This document shows positions 1 to 8,812 of a stretch of 64,000 nucleotides of DNA, piece by piece (position 1 is the first letter of the stretch; each line of letters begins with the position of its first letter). The notes below the pieces were generated by a model. That model did not search any database. It saw only the letters and a list, made by a program, of their open reading frames with translations, and was not told where the DNA came from. The translations under genes and the position numbers were made by a program. The stretch lies in the NCBI RefSeq assembly GCF_900078335.1, contig NZ_FKBR01000046.1, forward strand, positions 307,848 to 371,847. The letters are read 5' to 3'. The stretch comes from Bordetella trematum. Lineage in GTDB: Bacteria > Pseudomonadota > Gammaproteobacteria > Burkholderiales > Burkholderiaceae_B.

Positions 1-1
1 C

Positions 2-1135
2 AACTGGGAAGACGACCTGGCCGGCCCGTTCAGCGCGCGCAGCCAGGATCCCCTGTTCGAGCAGGTGCAGAAAGAGCTCTACGCGAGCTTCGAGAACACC
101 TTCATGATGTACCTGCCCCGGCTGTGCGAACACTGCCTGAATCCGGCCTGTGTGGCCAGCTGTCCGTCGGGCTCGGTGTACAAGCGCGAGGAGGACGGCA
201 TCGTGCTGGTCGACCAGGACAAATGCCGCGGCTGGCGCATGTGCGTCTCGGGCTGCCCGTACAAGAAGATCTACTACAACTGGCAAAGCGGCAAGGCCGA
301 GAAATGCACTTTCTGCTATCCCCGCATCGAGGGCGGCCAGCCCACCGTCTGTTCGGAAACCTGTGTGGGCCGCATCCGCTACCTGGGCGTGATGCTCTAT
401 GACGCCGACCGCATCGCCCAGGCTGCCGCCGCCGAGACGCAATCGCTCTATCCCGCCCAGCTGGACGTCTTCCTCGACCCGCACGACCCGGCCATCATCC
501 ACCGTGCGCGCGAGCAGGGCATTCCCGAGGAATGGCTGCAGGCCGCCCGCCGCTCCCCGGTCTACAAGATGGCGGTGCAATGGCGCGTGGCCCTGCCGCT
601 GCACCCTGAATACCGCACCCTGCCCATGGTCTGGTACATCCCGCCGCTCTCGCCCATCCAGTCGGCGGCGGCAAGCGGCAAACTGCCCATGCAGGCGATG
701 GGGTCACGCGTGCGCGTGCCCGACCTGGACAGCCTGCGCATCCCGCTGCGCTATCTCGCCAACCTCCTGACCGCGGGCGACGAGGCGCCGGTGCGCCGGG
801 CCCTGCAGCGCCTGTTGGCCATGCGCGCCTACAAGCGCCTGGAAACCGTGCACGGCGAACAGGACGCCGACGTCCTGGCCGCCGCCGGCCTGAGCGCCGA
901 GGATGTGCAGCAGATGTATCAGCTGCTGGCCATCGCCAACTACGAAGACCGCTTCGTGGTGCCCTCCAACCACCGCGAACTGACGCACGACAACTTCAGT
1001 GAGCAGGGCCAGTGCGGCTTCAGCTTCGACAACGCCGGCGGCAGCGGCTCGCGCTCGCTGTTCGGCAGCCAGCCCGCGGCGGGCGAGGTGCGCGTCGACC
1101 TGCCCCGTTCGCGCAAGCGCGCCGCCACGCCCTGA
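2..1135 (+). CDS. narH: Respiratory nitrate reductase beta subunit NarH (5' end missing)
   Basis: Iron-sulfur electron-transfer subunit of the membrane-bound nitrate reductase. It passes electrons from the NarI hemes to the molybdenum subunit NarG on the cytoplasmic face. The reading frame is open from the window edge, so the N-terminus (including one Cys cluster) is missing; 377 residues remain. The Cys ladder CEHCLNPACVASC starts at visible residue 42. It is followed by CRGWRMCVSGCPYKK, with the Trp typical of the NarH 3Fe-4S site, and by KCTFCYPRIEGGQPTVCSE. narJ follows after 14 bp, giving the usual narGHJI order. narG should lie just upstream of the window. The family assignment is very secure. 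Confidence 0.97.
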   Translation, partial: NWEDDLAGPFSARSQDPLFEQVQKELYASFENTFMMYLPRLCEHCLNPACVASCPSGSVYKREEDGIVLVDQDKCRGWRMCVSGCPYKKIYYNWQSGKAEKCTFCYPRIEGGQPTVCSETCVGRIRYLGVMLYDADRIAQAAAAETQSLYPAQLDVFLDPHDPAIIHRAREQGIPEEWLQAARRSPVYKMAVQWRVALPLHPEYRTLPMVWYIPPLSPIQSAAASGKLPMQAMGSRVRVPDLDSLRIPLRYLANLLTAGDEAPVRRALQRLLAMRAYKRLETVHGEQDADVLAAAGLSAEDVQQMYQLLAIANYEDRFVVPSNHRELTHDNFSEQGQCGFSFDNAGGSGSRSLFGSQPAAGEVRVDLPRSRKRAATP

Positions 1136-1149
1136 GCCCGGAGCCTGCC

Positions 1150-1767
1150 ATGACACCCTACCGACTCCTGAGTGTGCTGCTGAGCTACCCGCAGCAGGAC
1201 TTGCTGGACGCCTTGCCCGATATCGACGAGCGTCTGGCCGCCGACGAAGCGGCCGCCCGCAACCTGGCGCCCCTGCTGGCCTATCTGCGCAGCCAACCCC
1301 TCATCACCCTGCAGGAAAACTACGTCGACACCTTCGATCGCAATCCCGCCCACGCGCTGCATCTGTTCGAGCACGTCCACGGCGAGAGCCGCGCACGCGG
1401 ACAGGCCCTGGTCGATCTGCTGCAGACCTACCGCGCCCACGGACTGGCGCCGATTCCCAACGAACTGCCCGATCACATCCCGCTGTTTCTGGAGTTTCTC
1501 GGCACCATCGACGCGGCCGCCGCGCAAGCGTTGCTGGAAGACGCCCTGCCGGTGCTGGCGGCGATCGGCGAACGCCTGGCGCGCCAGGACAGCCCGTATG
1601 CCGGCGTCTTCGCCGCTCTGGGCACGCCGACGCGCACACTGGCGGCCACCCCCAGCCACCCCATGGCGCAGGTGCTGGCCTGCCAGGCATGTGCACCCGA
1701 CGGCAGCGAACCGCTGCTGCAACCCGATGTCACGTCCGCCAAGGAGCCTCCCTCATGCCTGCCCTGA
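1150..1767 (+). CDS. narJ: Nitrate reductase assembly chaperone NarJ
   Basis: Dedicated chaperone (205 aa) that binds apo-NarG and allows molybdenum cofactor insertion before the enzyme docks on NarI. It is not part of the final complex. The ATG was chosen because it lies 14 bp after the narH stop and begins MTPYRLLSVLLSYPQQDLL, the usual NarJ N-terminal pattern. The conserved block with NELPDHIPLFLEFL, diagnostic of the NarJ/TorD-like chaperone fold, is present. The 3' end overlaps narI by 13 bp, implying translational coupling. Length is normal for the family. Confidence 0.95.
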   Translation: MTPYRLLSVLLSYPQQDLLDALPDIDERLAADEAAARNLAPLLAYLRSQPLITLQENYVDTFDRNPAHALHLFEHVHGESRARGQALVDLLQTYRAHGLAPIPNELPDHIPLFLEFLGTIDAAAAQALLEDALPVLAAIGERLARQDSPYAGVFAALGTPTRTLAATPSHPMAQVLACQACAPDGSEPLLQPDVTSAKEPPSCLP

Positions 1768-2438
1768 ACGACTTCTTCTTCGGCATCTATCCCTACATCG
1801 CGCTGACCATCTTCCTGTTGGGCAGTTTGGTGCGCTACGAACGCGCACCCTACAGCTGGAAAAGCGACAGCTCCCAGTTGCTGCGCGGCGGCTGGTTGCG
1901 TCTGGGCAGCCCGCTGTTCCATGTCGGCGTACTGGGCCTGTTCTTCGGCCATCTGGTGGGTCTGCTCACGCCGCTGGCAGTCTGGCGCGTACTGGGCATC
2001 TCCCACGAAACCAAACAGCTCACCGCCATGATCGCGGGCGGCGTGCTCGGCCTGATCTGCCTGACCGGGCTGCTCATCCTGATATGCCGCCGCCTGAGCG
2101 ACCCGCGCATCGCCGCCACCAGCCATCGAGGCGACCGGCTGCTGCTGGCATGGCTGCTGATCACGCTGCTGCTGGGCCTGAGCACCATCGTCCTGTCCGC
2201 CCGTCACGTGGACGGCGCAATGATGGTGCAGTTGATGGAGTGGGCCCAGCACATCGTGACCTTCCGTCCTGGCGCCGCCGATCTGCTGGCGGGTGTGCCC
2301 TGGCTGTTCAAGCTGCACCTGTTCATGGGCATGACGCTCTTCGTGATCTTCCCGTTCACCCGCCTGGTGCATGTCTGGAGCGGCTTCGCCTCGCTGGCCT
2401 ACCTGGCCCGCGCCTGGCAACTGGTGCGCCCCCGCTGA
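1755..2438 (+). CDS. narI: Nitrate reductase gamma subunit NarI (cytochrome b)
   Basis: Membrane diheme cytochrome b of 227 aa that oxidises quinol at the periplasmic side and feeds electrons to NarH. Five hydrophobic segments are visible, with conserved histidines (FHVGVLGLFFGHLVG; LFKLHLFMGMTLFV; RLVHVWS) expected to ligate the two hemes. The ATG lies inside the end of narJ. The SD-like AAGGAG is in the coding end of narJ. A hairpin with a T-run follows the stop (2455-2490), so this is probably the last gene of the nar structural operon. Confidence 0.96.
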   Translation: MPALNDFFFGIYPYIALTIFLLGSLVRYERAPYSWKSDSSQLLRGGWLRLGSPLFHVGVLGLFFGHLVGLLTPLAVWRVLGISHETKQLTAMIAGGVLGLICLTGLLILICRRLSDPRIAATSHRGDRLLLAWLLITLLLGLSTIVLSARHVDGAMMVQLMEWAQHIVTFRPGAADLLAGVPWLFKLHLFMGMTLFVIFPFTRLVHVWSGFASLAYLARAWQLVRPR

Positions 2439-2454
2439 CCCGGCATTGCAATGA

Positions 2455-2490
2455 AAGTCCGGCTCCCACGGTAAGGGAGTCGGATTTTCT
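2455..2490 (+). terminator. Intrinsic terminator after narI
   Basis: A 10-bp stem (2458-2467 paired with 2475-2484, one G-U pair) with a 7-nt loop is followed by TTTTC. It lies 17 bp past the narI stop and separates narHJI from mobB-narXL. Confidence 0.7.
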
Positions 2491-2608
2491 TGTTGCATCC
2501 GGAACGAAGCGCCGTTGTGCCGCAAGCGGCTGGCATACTCCCGGCGGGTCAAGCGCAACGCGTATCCCGGCCCGCCTTCCGCCTCACTTCAGATCCCCCC
2601 CTGCTGGC

Positions 2609-3127
2609 ATGCCTCTTGTTTTCGGCGTCGTCGGCCGCTCCGGCAGCGGCAAGACCACTCTCATCGAAGCCATGTTGCCCTGGTTGCAGCAGCGCAGCCT
2701 CGCCGTCAGCGTCATCAAGCATTGCCACCACACCATCGACCTCGGACCGCCCGGCAAGGACAGCTCACGCTTCGTGCGGGCCGGCGCCCGGGAAGTCATG
2801 GCGGTGTCGCCACGTCTGTGCGCCTTGGTGCACGATCATCACGACCAGCCGGCGCCCGGCCTGGATGCGCTGCTGGCGCGCATGGCGCCGGTCGACCTGG
2901 TGCTGGTCGAGGGCTTCTCACTCTTGGACATGCCACGCCTTGAGGTCTACCGGCCCGGCCACGGGCGAGCGCCCCTGTATCCTCACGATCCCTCCTTGAG
3001 TGCCGTCGCCAGCGACACGGCCTTGCCGATCGCGCTGCCCTGCCTGCCGCTGAACGACCCGCCACAGGTCGCCGCCTTCATCTGTCGCACCCTGGGCCTG
3101 CCCCGCGACGCCAGCCGGCCGGGATGA
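2609..3127 (+). CDS. mobB: Molybdopterin-guanine dinucleotide biosynthesis protein MobB
   Basis: P-loop GTP-binding accessory protein (172 aa) of MobA, which attaches GMP to molybdopterin to form the bis-MGD cofactor used by NarG. The start ATG gives MPLVFGVVGRSGSGKTTL, with the Walker A motif at about residues 9-17, as in other MobB proteins. The later VDLVLVEGFS resembles the Walker B region. The stop overlaps the narX start (ATGA), so the gene is coupled to the nitrate sensor kinase. About 170 bp with a terminator separates it from narI. The placement ties cofactor maturation to nitrate respiration control. Confidence 0.9.
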   Translation: MPLVFGVVGRSGSGKTTLIEAMLPWLQQRSLAVSVIKHCHHTIDLGPPGKDSSRFVRAGAREVMAVSPRLCALVHDHHDQPAPGLDALLARMAPVDLVLVEGFSLLDMPRLEVYRPGHGRAPLYPHDPSLSAVASDTALPIALPCLPLNDPPQVAAFICRTLGLPRDASRPG

Positions 3128-5022
3128 GCGCACTGCCGCCACTGCGTCAGCGCCTGTCGATCCGCATCGTGGCCAGCTCCACGGGCGCCCTGCTGGTGAT
3201 ATCGCTCATCGTGGGCTGGACCTTGTTGCTCTCATGGCAATTGCAGGGCGCCGGCGCGGCCATCAACGACACCGGCAGCCTGCGCATGGGCGCATATCGG
3301 GTGGCGGTCGAACTTCTGCGCGCGGGCCCCGCCCGTGCGCCGCGCAGCCAGGCGCGGATGCAGGAAATCGATGCCACGCTCGAACGACTGGCGCGCGGCA
3401 ACCCCGAGCGCCCCTTGTCCCTGCCCCATGACCACACGATCGACCTGCAATGGCGTGGCGTGGCCGGCTACTGGGCCGACACGCTCAAACCGGCCGCCCG
3501 CCGCGCCATCGACGGCGGCGATGCCACCCCCTACCTGCAGGCCCTGCCCGAGTTCGTGGCGCGGGCCGACGCGCTGGTGCGCATGATCGAGCACGACAGC
3601 GCACGCAAGACCCGCCTGCTGCGAATGTCGCAGATCGTGCTGGCGGTCATCGCGGCGCTGGGCACGCCCTTCATGATCTGGCTGCTCTACCTCTGGATCA
3701 TCACCCCGCTGCTGCGTCTGCGGCAGGGCCTGCAACGCATGGCTGCGCATGACTTCAGCGTGCGCCTGCCGGTCGTGCGCAAGGACGAATTCGGCCTGCT
3801 GGCCGAAGGCTTCAACCGCATGGCCGACGAACTGCAGGCGCTCTACACCCAGCTGGAGCAGCGCGTCAGCCAGAAAACGGCCCGCCTCGCGGCCCGCAAC
3901 CGCGATATCGGCACGCTCTACGCCGTGACCGCCTTCCTGAACCAGCCCGCAGACGCCAGGGCCCTGTGCGAAGGCTTTCTGCGCCGCCTCATGCGGCGCT
4001 TCGATGCCGCCGGCGGCAGTGTCAGGCGCTTCGATGACACCAGCCGCCAGCTCAAGCTGCTGGCATCGGTCGGGCTGCCCGAATCCCTGATCTCGACCCC
4101 GCGCTGCCTGTCGGCCCAGCATTGCGCCTGCGACCGCGCCCTGCGCCGCGATGCCCTCATCACGTTCCGCCGCAAATCCCGCCCCGGCGAGCCGCCCTCG
4201 CCCCCTTGCAAGGAAGCCGGCTTTACCAGCGTGGCCATGATCAGGGTCGCCGGCCTGGGTTCGTACGCCCTGCACTTTCGCCAGCCCAGACGCCTGAATG
4301 CCTCGCAGATCCAGGTGCTGCGCACCCTCGGCCATCACCTGGGCGTGGCGCTGGAAAATCGCCGCCTGAGCGCGCAGGCGCGGCAGTTGGCGGTCATCCA
4401 GGAACGCAACCTGGTCGCCCAGGGGCTGCACGACAGCCTGGCCCAGGGACTCAATTTCCTGAATCTCCAATTGCAGCTATTGCAGGCCGGCCTGGACGCC
4501 GGTGACCTGCAAGAAGCGCGTCAGATCCTGCCGCTGCTGCGCAACGGCGTCGACGAAAGCTACCGCGACGTGCGCGAACTGCTGCACAACTTCCGCAGCC
4601 GCCTGCCGCAAGGCGATCTGCGGCTGGCCATCGAAGACACGGTCGCCCGCTTCCAGTCGCAGGCCGGCGTACAGGCCTGCCTGCGCTTCGGCCAGGACTG
4701 GGGTGCGCCGCTGGCCCCCGAACAGCAGCTGCAGGTGCTGTTCATCCTGCAGGAAGCACTCTCGAACGTGCGCAAGCACGCGCAGGCCCGCCACGTATAC
4801 ATCCAGGTCGACAACGGCCGTGACTTCGTCCTGGATGTGCGCGATGACGGCCTCGGCTATGACCCGGCCGTCATTGCCACGGCCAGCGGTCACCATATCG
4901 GCCTGCATATCCTGCGCGAACGCGCCGCCCGGCTGCACGGCCGCATCGTGCTCGACGCCCGCCCCGGCGGCGGGGCGCGCGTCACGCTCACCCTGCCAGG
5001 CCGCCAGCGCCATGGCGCCTGA
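3124..5022 (+). CDS. narX: Nitrate/nitrite sensor histidine kinase NarX
   Basis: Membrane sensor kinase of 632 aa. The first membrane segment is at about residues 13-38, directly followed by a P-box-like nitrate-binding sequence (INDTGSLRMGAYRVAVELL, 47-65). The second membrane segment is at about 170-195 and leads into a HAMP linker. A cysteine-containing GAF-like central module lies at about 260-420. The HisKA_3 dimerisation helix carries GLHDSLAQGLNFL with phospho-acceptor His436. A HATPase domain follows, with an N-box (NVRKHAQ) and G-box (DDGLGYDP). It should phosphorylate NarL, encoded 12 bp downstream. The 5' ATGA overlap with mobB indicates coupling. Confidence 0.95.
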   Translation: MSALPPLRQRLSIRIVASSTGALLVISLIVGWTLLLSWQLQGAGAAINDTGSLRMGAYRVAVELLRAGPARAPRSQARMQEIDATLERLARGNPERPLSLPHDHTIDLQWRGVAGYWADTLKPAARRAIDGGDATPYLQALPEFVARADALVRMIEHDSARKTRLLRMSQIVLAVIAALGTPFMIWLLYLWIITPLLRLRQGLQRMAAHDFSVRLPVVRKDEFGLLAEGFNRMADELQALYTQLEQRVSQKTARLAARNRDIGTLYAVTAFLNQPADARALCEGFLRRLMRRFDAAGGSVRRFDDTSRQLKLLASVGLPESLISTPRCLSAQHCACDRALRRDALITFRRKSRPGEPPSPPCKEAGFTSVAMIRVAGLGSYALHFRQPRRLNASQIQVLRTLGHHLGVALENRRLSAQARQLAVIQERNLVAQGLHDSLAQGLNFLNLQLQLLQAGLDAGDLQEARQILPLLRNGVDESYRDVRELLHNFRSRLPQGDLRLAIEDTVARFQSQAGVQACLRFGQDWGAPLAPEQQLQVLFILQEALSNVRKHAQARHVYIQVDNGRDFVLDVRDDGLGYDPAVIATASGHHIGLHILRERAARLHGRIVLDARPGGGARVTLTLPGRQRHGA

Positions 5023-5034
5023 CCTCCGACACCC

Positions 5035-5715
5035 ATGCCCATCCGCATCCTGCTGATCGACGACCACACGCTGTTTCGTTCCGGCCTGCGGCTGCTGTTG
5101 CAACGCCAGCCGGGCTTCGAGGTGGTGGCCGAGGCCGGCGATGGCCTGGAGGGCCTCAAGCGCGCCAAGGCGCTCAATCCGGATGTGATCCTGCTCGACC
5201 TGGACATGCCCGGCCTGTCAGGCCTGGAAACCCTGCAGCTGCTGACCCAGGACCGGCCCGGCTGCGCAGTGCTCATCCTCACGGTGTCCGAAGCCGCCGA
5301 CGAACTCGCCCAGGCCTTGCGTCATGGCGCACGCGGCTATCTCATCAAGAACATCGATGCCGCCGTGCTGGTCGATGCCATCCTGCGCGCCGCCGCCGGA
5401 CAACCCGTGATCGCCGACAGCATGACCGGCAAGCTGGTCGAGCAGTTCCGCGACCAGGCCAACAGCCTGGATGCCGACCGCCACCGCCTGACCGCACGCG
5501 AACATCAGATCGCCTGCTGCCTGGCGCGCGGCGCCAGCAACAAGACCATTGCGCGCGAACTGGGCGTCAGCACCAGCACCGTCAAGATCCATGTCCAGAA
5601 CATCCTGAAGAAGCTCAACTTCACCAGCCGCGTGCAGGTGGCCGCCTATGTGGTCGCGCAAGGCTGGCAGGCCGCCGGCGGCCCCCCCCAGGAAAAGCCC
5701 CCCGGGCTGCCGTAA
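5035..5715 (+). CDS. narL: Nitrate/nitrite response regulator NarL
   Basis: Response regulator of 226 aa and partner of NarX. The receiver domain has the acidic pair IDDH near the N-terminus and phospho-acceptor Asp55 in LLDLDMPG. The switch Thr is in LILTV and the Lys in YLIKNID. A C-terminal LuxR/GerE helix-turn-helix occupies about residues 155-215, with TSTVKIHVQNILKKL as the recognition helix region. It is the last gene of the mobB-narXL unit. Expected targets are nitrate-respiration promoters; none of the heptamer sites was confidently located in this window. Confidence 0.95.
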   Translation: MPIRILLIDDHTLFRSGLRLLLQRQPGFEVVAEAGDGLEGLKRAKALNPDVILLDLDMPGLSGLETLQLLTQDRPGCAVLILTVSEAADELAQALRHGARGYLIKNIDAAVLVDAILRAAAGQPVIADSMTGKLVEQFRDQANSLDADRHRLTAREHQIACCLARGASNKTIARELGVSTSTVKIHVQNILKKLNFTSRVQVAAYVVAQGWQAAGGPPQEKPPGLP

Positions 5716-5895
5716 CAAGCGCGACATTCCATCTCCACGACGGGCAATCCCGCCCCGCAGGCAACAGTCGGCAAAGCCTGGTTACGGCATGAGTCCATCT
5801 GGCAGACGCCGCACGCTACGGTAGCTCCGTCGAGACAGGCAGCACGCCACGCGCCTTGACGCGTCAGTCTCTTTCTTCTGCGGCTCGGGTAAATC

Positions 5896-6210
5896 ATGAA
5901 AAAAATCCTCTCGCTCTCCTGCCTGCTGTCAGCCGGCCTTCTGTTCTCCGCCAGTGCCAGCGCCTGGGACGGCTGGGACGATTCACGCGGGCGCCGCCAT
6001 CATGCCCACGGCAGCCACAAGCAGGAATACTGGGACGGCGCCTGCAAGGTCAAACGCAAGTGGAAGGGCAACGGCGAATACAAGGAAGAGCGCAAGTGCA
6101 AACCCGCCTATCACGGCCATCGCGGGGCGCCCGGCTACTCGGTCTATCCGCAGATCACCGTGCCAGCGATACCCGGCATTGTCATCCAGGGCACCGCCGT
6201 GATCCGCTGA
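5896..6210 (+). CDS. Small secreted basic protein, function unknown
   Basis: 104 aa with a clear Sec signal peptide (MKKILSLSCLLSAGLLFSA, cleavage after ASASA). The mature part is rich in His, Lys, Arg, Trp and Gly. It carries two cysteines that could form a disulfide, one in YWDGACKVKRKWKGNGEYK and one in ERKCKP. The C-terminal third is Pro/Val/Ile-rich. I recognise the WDG-C-KVKRKW type as a recurring small periplasmic protein of beta-proteobacteria but know no function for it. It stands alone between narL and the orphan regulator. Confidence 0.75.
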   Translation: MKKILSLSCLLSAGLLFSASASAWDGWDDSRGRRHHAHGSHKQEYWDGACKVKRKWKGNGEYKEERKCKPAYHGHRGAPGYSVYPQITVPAIPGIVIQGTAVIR

Positions 6211-6408
6211 TGCCTTGATTCCGTCTGACCCCGACGCTGGCCGGTGGGCCGCATCCGAGACCGCGACAACGCCCGCCTGCCGTCACCTCCACCACGCAAA
6301 CCCGCGCCGGGCGTAGCGGTCCGGTCGCAGCGGGATCACGCCGTCCATGGCCGGCGGCGCTGCCGGCAGGCCGGAGCCGGAAAACTGCCGCAGTGAACAG
6401 ACCAGGCC

Positions 6409-7143
6409 ATGCCAGAATGGAGCACGCCGATCGGCGGCCGCCGGCCGCCCCTTCAGGAGCCGTGCTTGCCTCAGCTTTTACTGGTCGACGACGACAGCGC
6501 CAACGCAGAATCCCTGGGCGACTATCTGGCCGGCCTGGGTTTCGAGATCGATTTCGCGCACAGCGGGCAGGCCTGCATCGAACTGGTGCTGCGCGGCGCC
6601 TATGACGCAATCATCATGGACATGATGATGCCCGGCCTGGACGGCGTGGCCACCTGCCAGCGGCTGCGTCAGCGCCACGGCCGCCATATCCCCATCCTGT
6701 TTCTTTCGGCCAGCGATGCGCTGCAAGACAAGATCGAAGGTTTTCGGGCCGGCGCCGACGACTATCTCGTCAAACCCGCCCACCCCGAAGAGCTGCGCTG
6801 GCGCCTGCAGGCCATCCTGCGCCGCGTGCAGGCCGGCGGCAGCGCGCAACAAACGCTGGGCGAACTGGTGATCGACGCCCGGATGCAGCAGGTCTATCGC
6901 AACGGCATCCCCATCGCCCTCACCCAGACGCCGTTCCGGCTCTTTCAGGCACTGGCCGATGCCGCGCCACGCGCCCTGACCAAGGCCCAGCTGGAAAACC
7001 TGCTCTGGGAGCAGGCCACGCCCGCCAGCCTGCCGCTGCGCACGCATATCTATCGCCTGCGCCAGGCCATCGACGCCCCCTTCGAGCACGCGCTGCTGCG
7101 CACCGTGCATGGAGTAGGCTACCGCCTTGCCATTCCAGACTGA
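6409..7143 (+). CDS. OmpR/PhoB-type response regulator (orphan)
   Basis: 244 aa. The N-terminal receiver has an acidic cluster (LLVDDDSAN), phospho-acceptor Asp71 in IIMDMMMPG, FLSAS and the invariant Lys in YLVKPAHPEE. The C-terminal winged helix ends TVHGVGYRLAIPD, as in OmpR/PhoB. No histidine kinase is adjacent, so the partner is unknown. Start is uncertain: the ATG used here has a weak SD. A TTG at 6466 (LPQLLLVDDDS) lies 6 nt after AGGAG and would place the receiver at the normal N-terminus, giving 225 aa. A small membrane protein gene follows after 19 bp. Confidence 0.85.
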   Translation: MPEWSTPIGGRRPPLQEPCLPQLLLVDDDSANAESLGDYLAGLGFEIDFAHSGQACIELVLRGAYDAIIMDMMMPGLDGVATCQRLRQRHGRHIPILFLSASDALQDKIEGFRAGADDYLVKPAHPEELRWRLQAILRRVQAGGSAQQTLGELVIDARMQQVYRNGIPIALTQTPFRLFQALADAAPRALTKAQLENLLWEQATPASLPLRTHIYRLRQAIDAPFEHALLRTVHGVGYRLAIPD

Positions 7144-7162
7144 ACCGCCCCCCGCAAGCGCC

Positions 7163-7423
7163 ATGAAGACACTCGTTCGCCTTAGCGTCTGCGCCCTGAT
7201 CGCATTTGCCATCAGCCTGGCCGCTGCCGGGCTGTTCCTGCCGCTCTATGGGGCCTTCCAGGCGGACCCTTACACCTGCCTGGATGACGGCATCAACGCC
7301 TGCCTGGACGTCATCACCCTCAGCGCCCTGGTCTACGGTCCGCTGTTCTGCCTGGTGGGCACAGGCATCGGGACGCCGTTGCTGATGGCCCTGGGCGTGG
7401 CGGGGCGAAACGCCGCACGCTAG
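7163..7423 (+). CDS. Small membrane protein, function unknown
   Basis: 86 aa with two predicted membrane helices (about residues 5-30 and 50-78). They are separated by a short loop containing two cysteines (YTCLDDGINACLD). The ATG at 7163 was chosen over an upstream in-frame start inside the regulator gene because it begins MKTLVRLSVCALIAF, a typical membrane start. It probably shares a transcript with the upstream response regulator. The stop overlaps the 3' end of the convergent araC-type gene by 4 bp. I do not recognise the family. Confidence 0.6.
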   Translation: MKTLVRLSVCALIAFAISLAAAGLFLPLYGAFQADPYTCLDDGINACLDVITLSALVYGPLFCLVGTGIGTPLLMALGVAGRNAAR

Positions 7424-8508
7424 GCCGGCAGCGCCAGCCGCCGGCGGTAGCTGCCCGGCGGCGTGCCCGTCCAGCGCCGGAACGCCCGATTGAAGGCCGC
7501 CGGATCCTCGAATCCCAGGTCCGCCCCGATGGCGCCGATGGCCTCCGCCGTGCGGGAAAGGCGCGCGATGGCGGCATCGCGCAGCAGGCCATCCTTGACT
7601 GCCTGGAAATGCGTGCCCTCGGCCTGCAGACGGCGGGCCAGCGTGCGCGGCGACATATGCAGCGCGTGCGCGATGCTTTCGACGGTCTGGGCCTGCCCCA
7701 GCCTGGCATCGAGCAGATCGCGCACGCGGTGCGTGACGAAACGCTCGCCCACCGACACATGGATCCAGTCCATCGGCGCACGCTTGAGAAACGCCGACAG
7801 CGCGCGCTTGTCCTGGCGGATGGGGGCATCGAGATAGGCCGCATCCAGCGACAACGCGGTGACGGCGCAGCCGAACTGCGCAGGTCCCGTGTAGAGATGG
7901 ATGTACTCGCCGGCGTAGGCCGGCGCCGGATAGGCCAGTTCGATCCGGTTGAAGAGAATCTTGCGATCCAGCATCCACGAGGCGATCCCCTGCACCAGCA
8001 TCAGCATCAGCTCCAGGGCCAGCACCCGCACCGCGCCCAGATCGCGCCGCTCGATCAGGCGGATCTGCGCCACGGAGCCGCTGCTGGCCAGTTCAAAGCG
8101 CAGGTCGTCGAGCAGCAAGCGGAAGAACTGGCAATAGCGATGCAGCGCCACCCTCAGATTAGGCGCATCCAGCAAACCCAGGCAGAGAAACTTCAGTGTC
8201 CCGGCGCGCAGGGGCGAGGCAAACAGGCCCGGCGTTTCATCGTCGAGCTCGATGGCCAGGCTGCGATAGAACGCGGCGAACTGCTCCACCGTTACCCGGG
8301 CGGACTCCTGCGCCAGCAGCGCCGGGGCGATGCCGGCCCGCTCGATGCTGTCGGCGACCACCCCGGCGCGCTCGCCCAGATGACGGGCCAGCTCTGCAAC
8401 GAAACGGATGGGGATCGTGGCCGAACGCGTCGGCGCGCCCGACCCGGTGTCAGGCGAATAGGCTTCTGGCATGGCAGGAAAAGACAATTTGTCGGCTTTC
8501 TCGATCAT
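7420..8508 (-). CDS. AraC-family transcriptional regulator with N-terminal ligand domain
   Basis: 362 aa. The long N-terminal domain resembles the arabinose-binding-like region of the OruR/ArgR/PhbR group of AraC regulators. The C-terminal double helix-turn-helix covers about residues 255-360, with SIAHALHMSPRTLARRLQAEGT in the first motif and IGADLGFEDPAAFNRAFRRWTG in the second. It is transcribed away from the beta-oxidation genes, which start 304 bp upstream, so it is the likely activator of that cassette. The inducer is unknown. An alternative start 12 codons downstream is possible. Confidence 0.9.
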   Translation of the reverse strand: MIEKADKLSFPAMPEAYSPDTGSGAPTRSATIPIRFVAELARHLGERAGVVADSIERAGIAPALLAQESARVTVEQFAAFYRSLAIELDDETPGLFASPLRAGTLKFLCLGLLDAPNLRVALHRYCQFFRLLLDDLRFELASSGSVAQIRLIERRDLGAVRVLALELMLMLVQGIASWMLDRKILFNRIELAYPAPAYAGEYIHLYTGPAQFGCAVTALSLDAAYLDAPIRQDKRALSAFLKRAPMDWIHVSVGERFVTHRVRDLLDARLGQAQTVESIAHALHMSPRTLARRLQAEGTHFQAVKDGLLRDAAIARLSRTAEAIGAIGADLGFEDPAAFNRAFRRWTGTPPGSYRRRLALPA

Positions 8509-8812
8509 CCCATTTGCAGGCAGGACGGTCTAGTATGAAGGGCAGATCCAAGCTGTAACGTAAAAAAGCCGCGTCAACCGGTCAATGCCCTCCCACAAGG
8601 AGCCATCCCGATTGGCATAGAGAGCACAGCACGCCGAACGTCTCCCGCAAGAGCGCCGGCCGGAGGAGACACCATGCATCCAGGCTGTACCGGGGCCCTG
8701 GCCCCGGCGCCGGGCAGCATCGGCGCGCCGCAATGCCGCCTGCGCGCCCCTGCCCGCCCCCATCCCGCCGCCCTCCGGGGCCGGCCCGCCGTCGCCTGTA
8801 CCGGAGCGCCCC
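8509..8812. other. Intergenic control region between araC-type gene and beta-oxidation cassette
   Basis: A 304-bp divergent spacer. On the plus strand TAGTAT at 8531-8536 could be a -10 box; there is no good -35, which fits an activator-dependent promoter. A short reading frame with a strong SD lies at 8674-8820 and is listed separately. The last 130 bp are very C-rich. No terminator was seen. Confidence 0.4.

Noticed and set aside
2491..2608. FNR/ANR-type site (TTGAT-N4-ATCAA) upstream of mobB-narXL
   Set aside because: No such palindrome is visible in the spacer; anaerobic control of this unit cannot be supported from sequence.
8487..8521. ATTTG-NN-GGC direct repeats upstream of the 7420-8508 AraC gene
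   Set aside because: The spacing is 25 bp, not a multiple of the helical turn, and the first copy lies inside the coding sequence. Too weak to call an operator.
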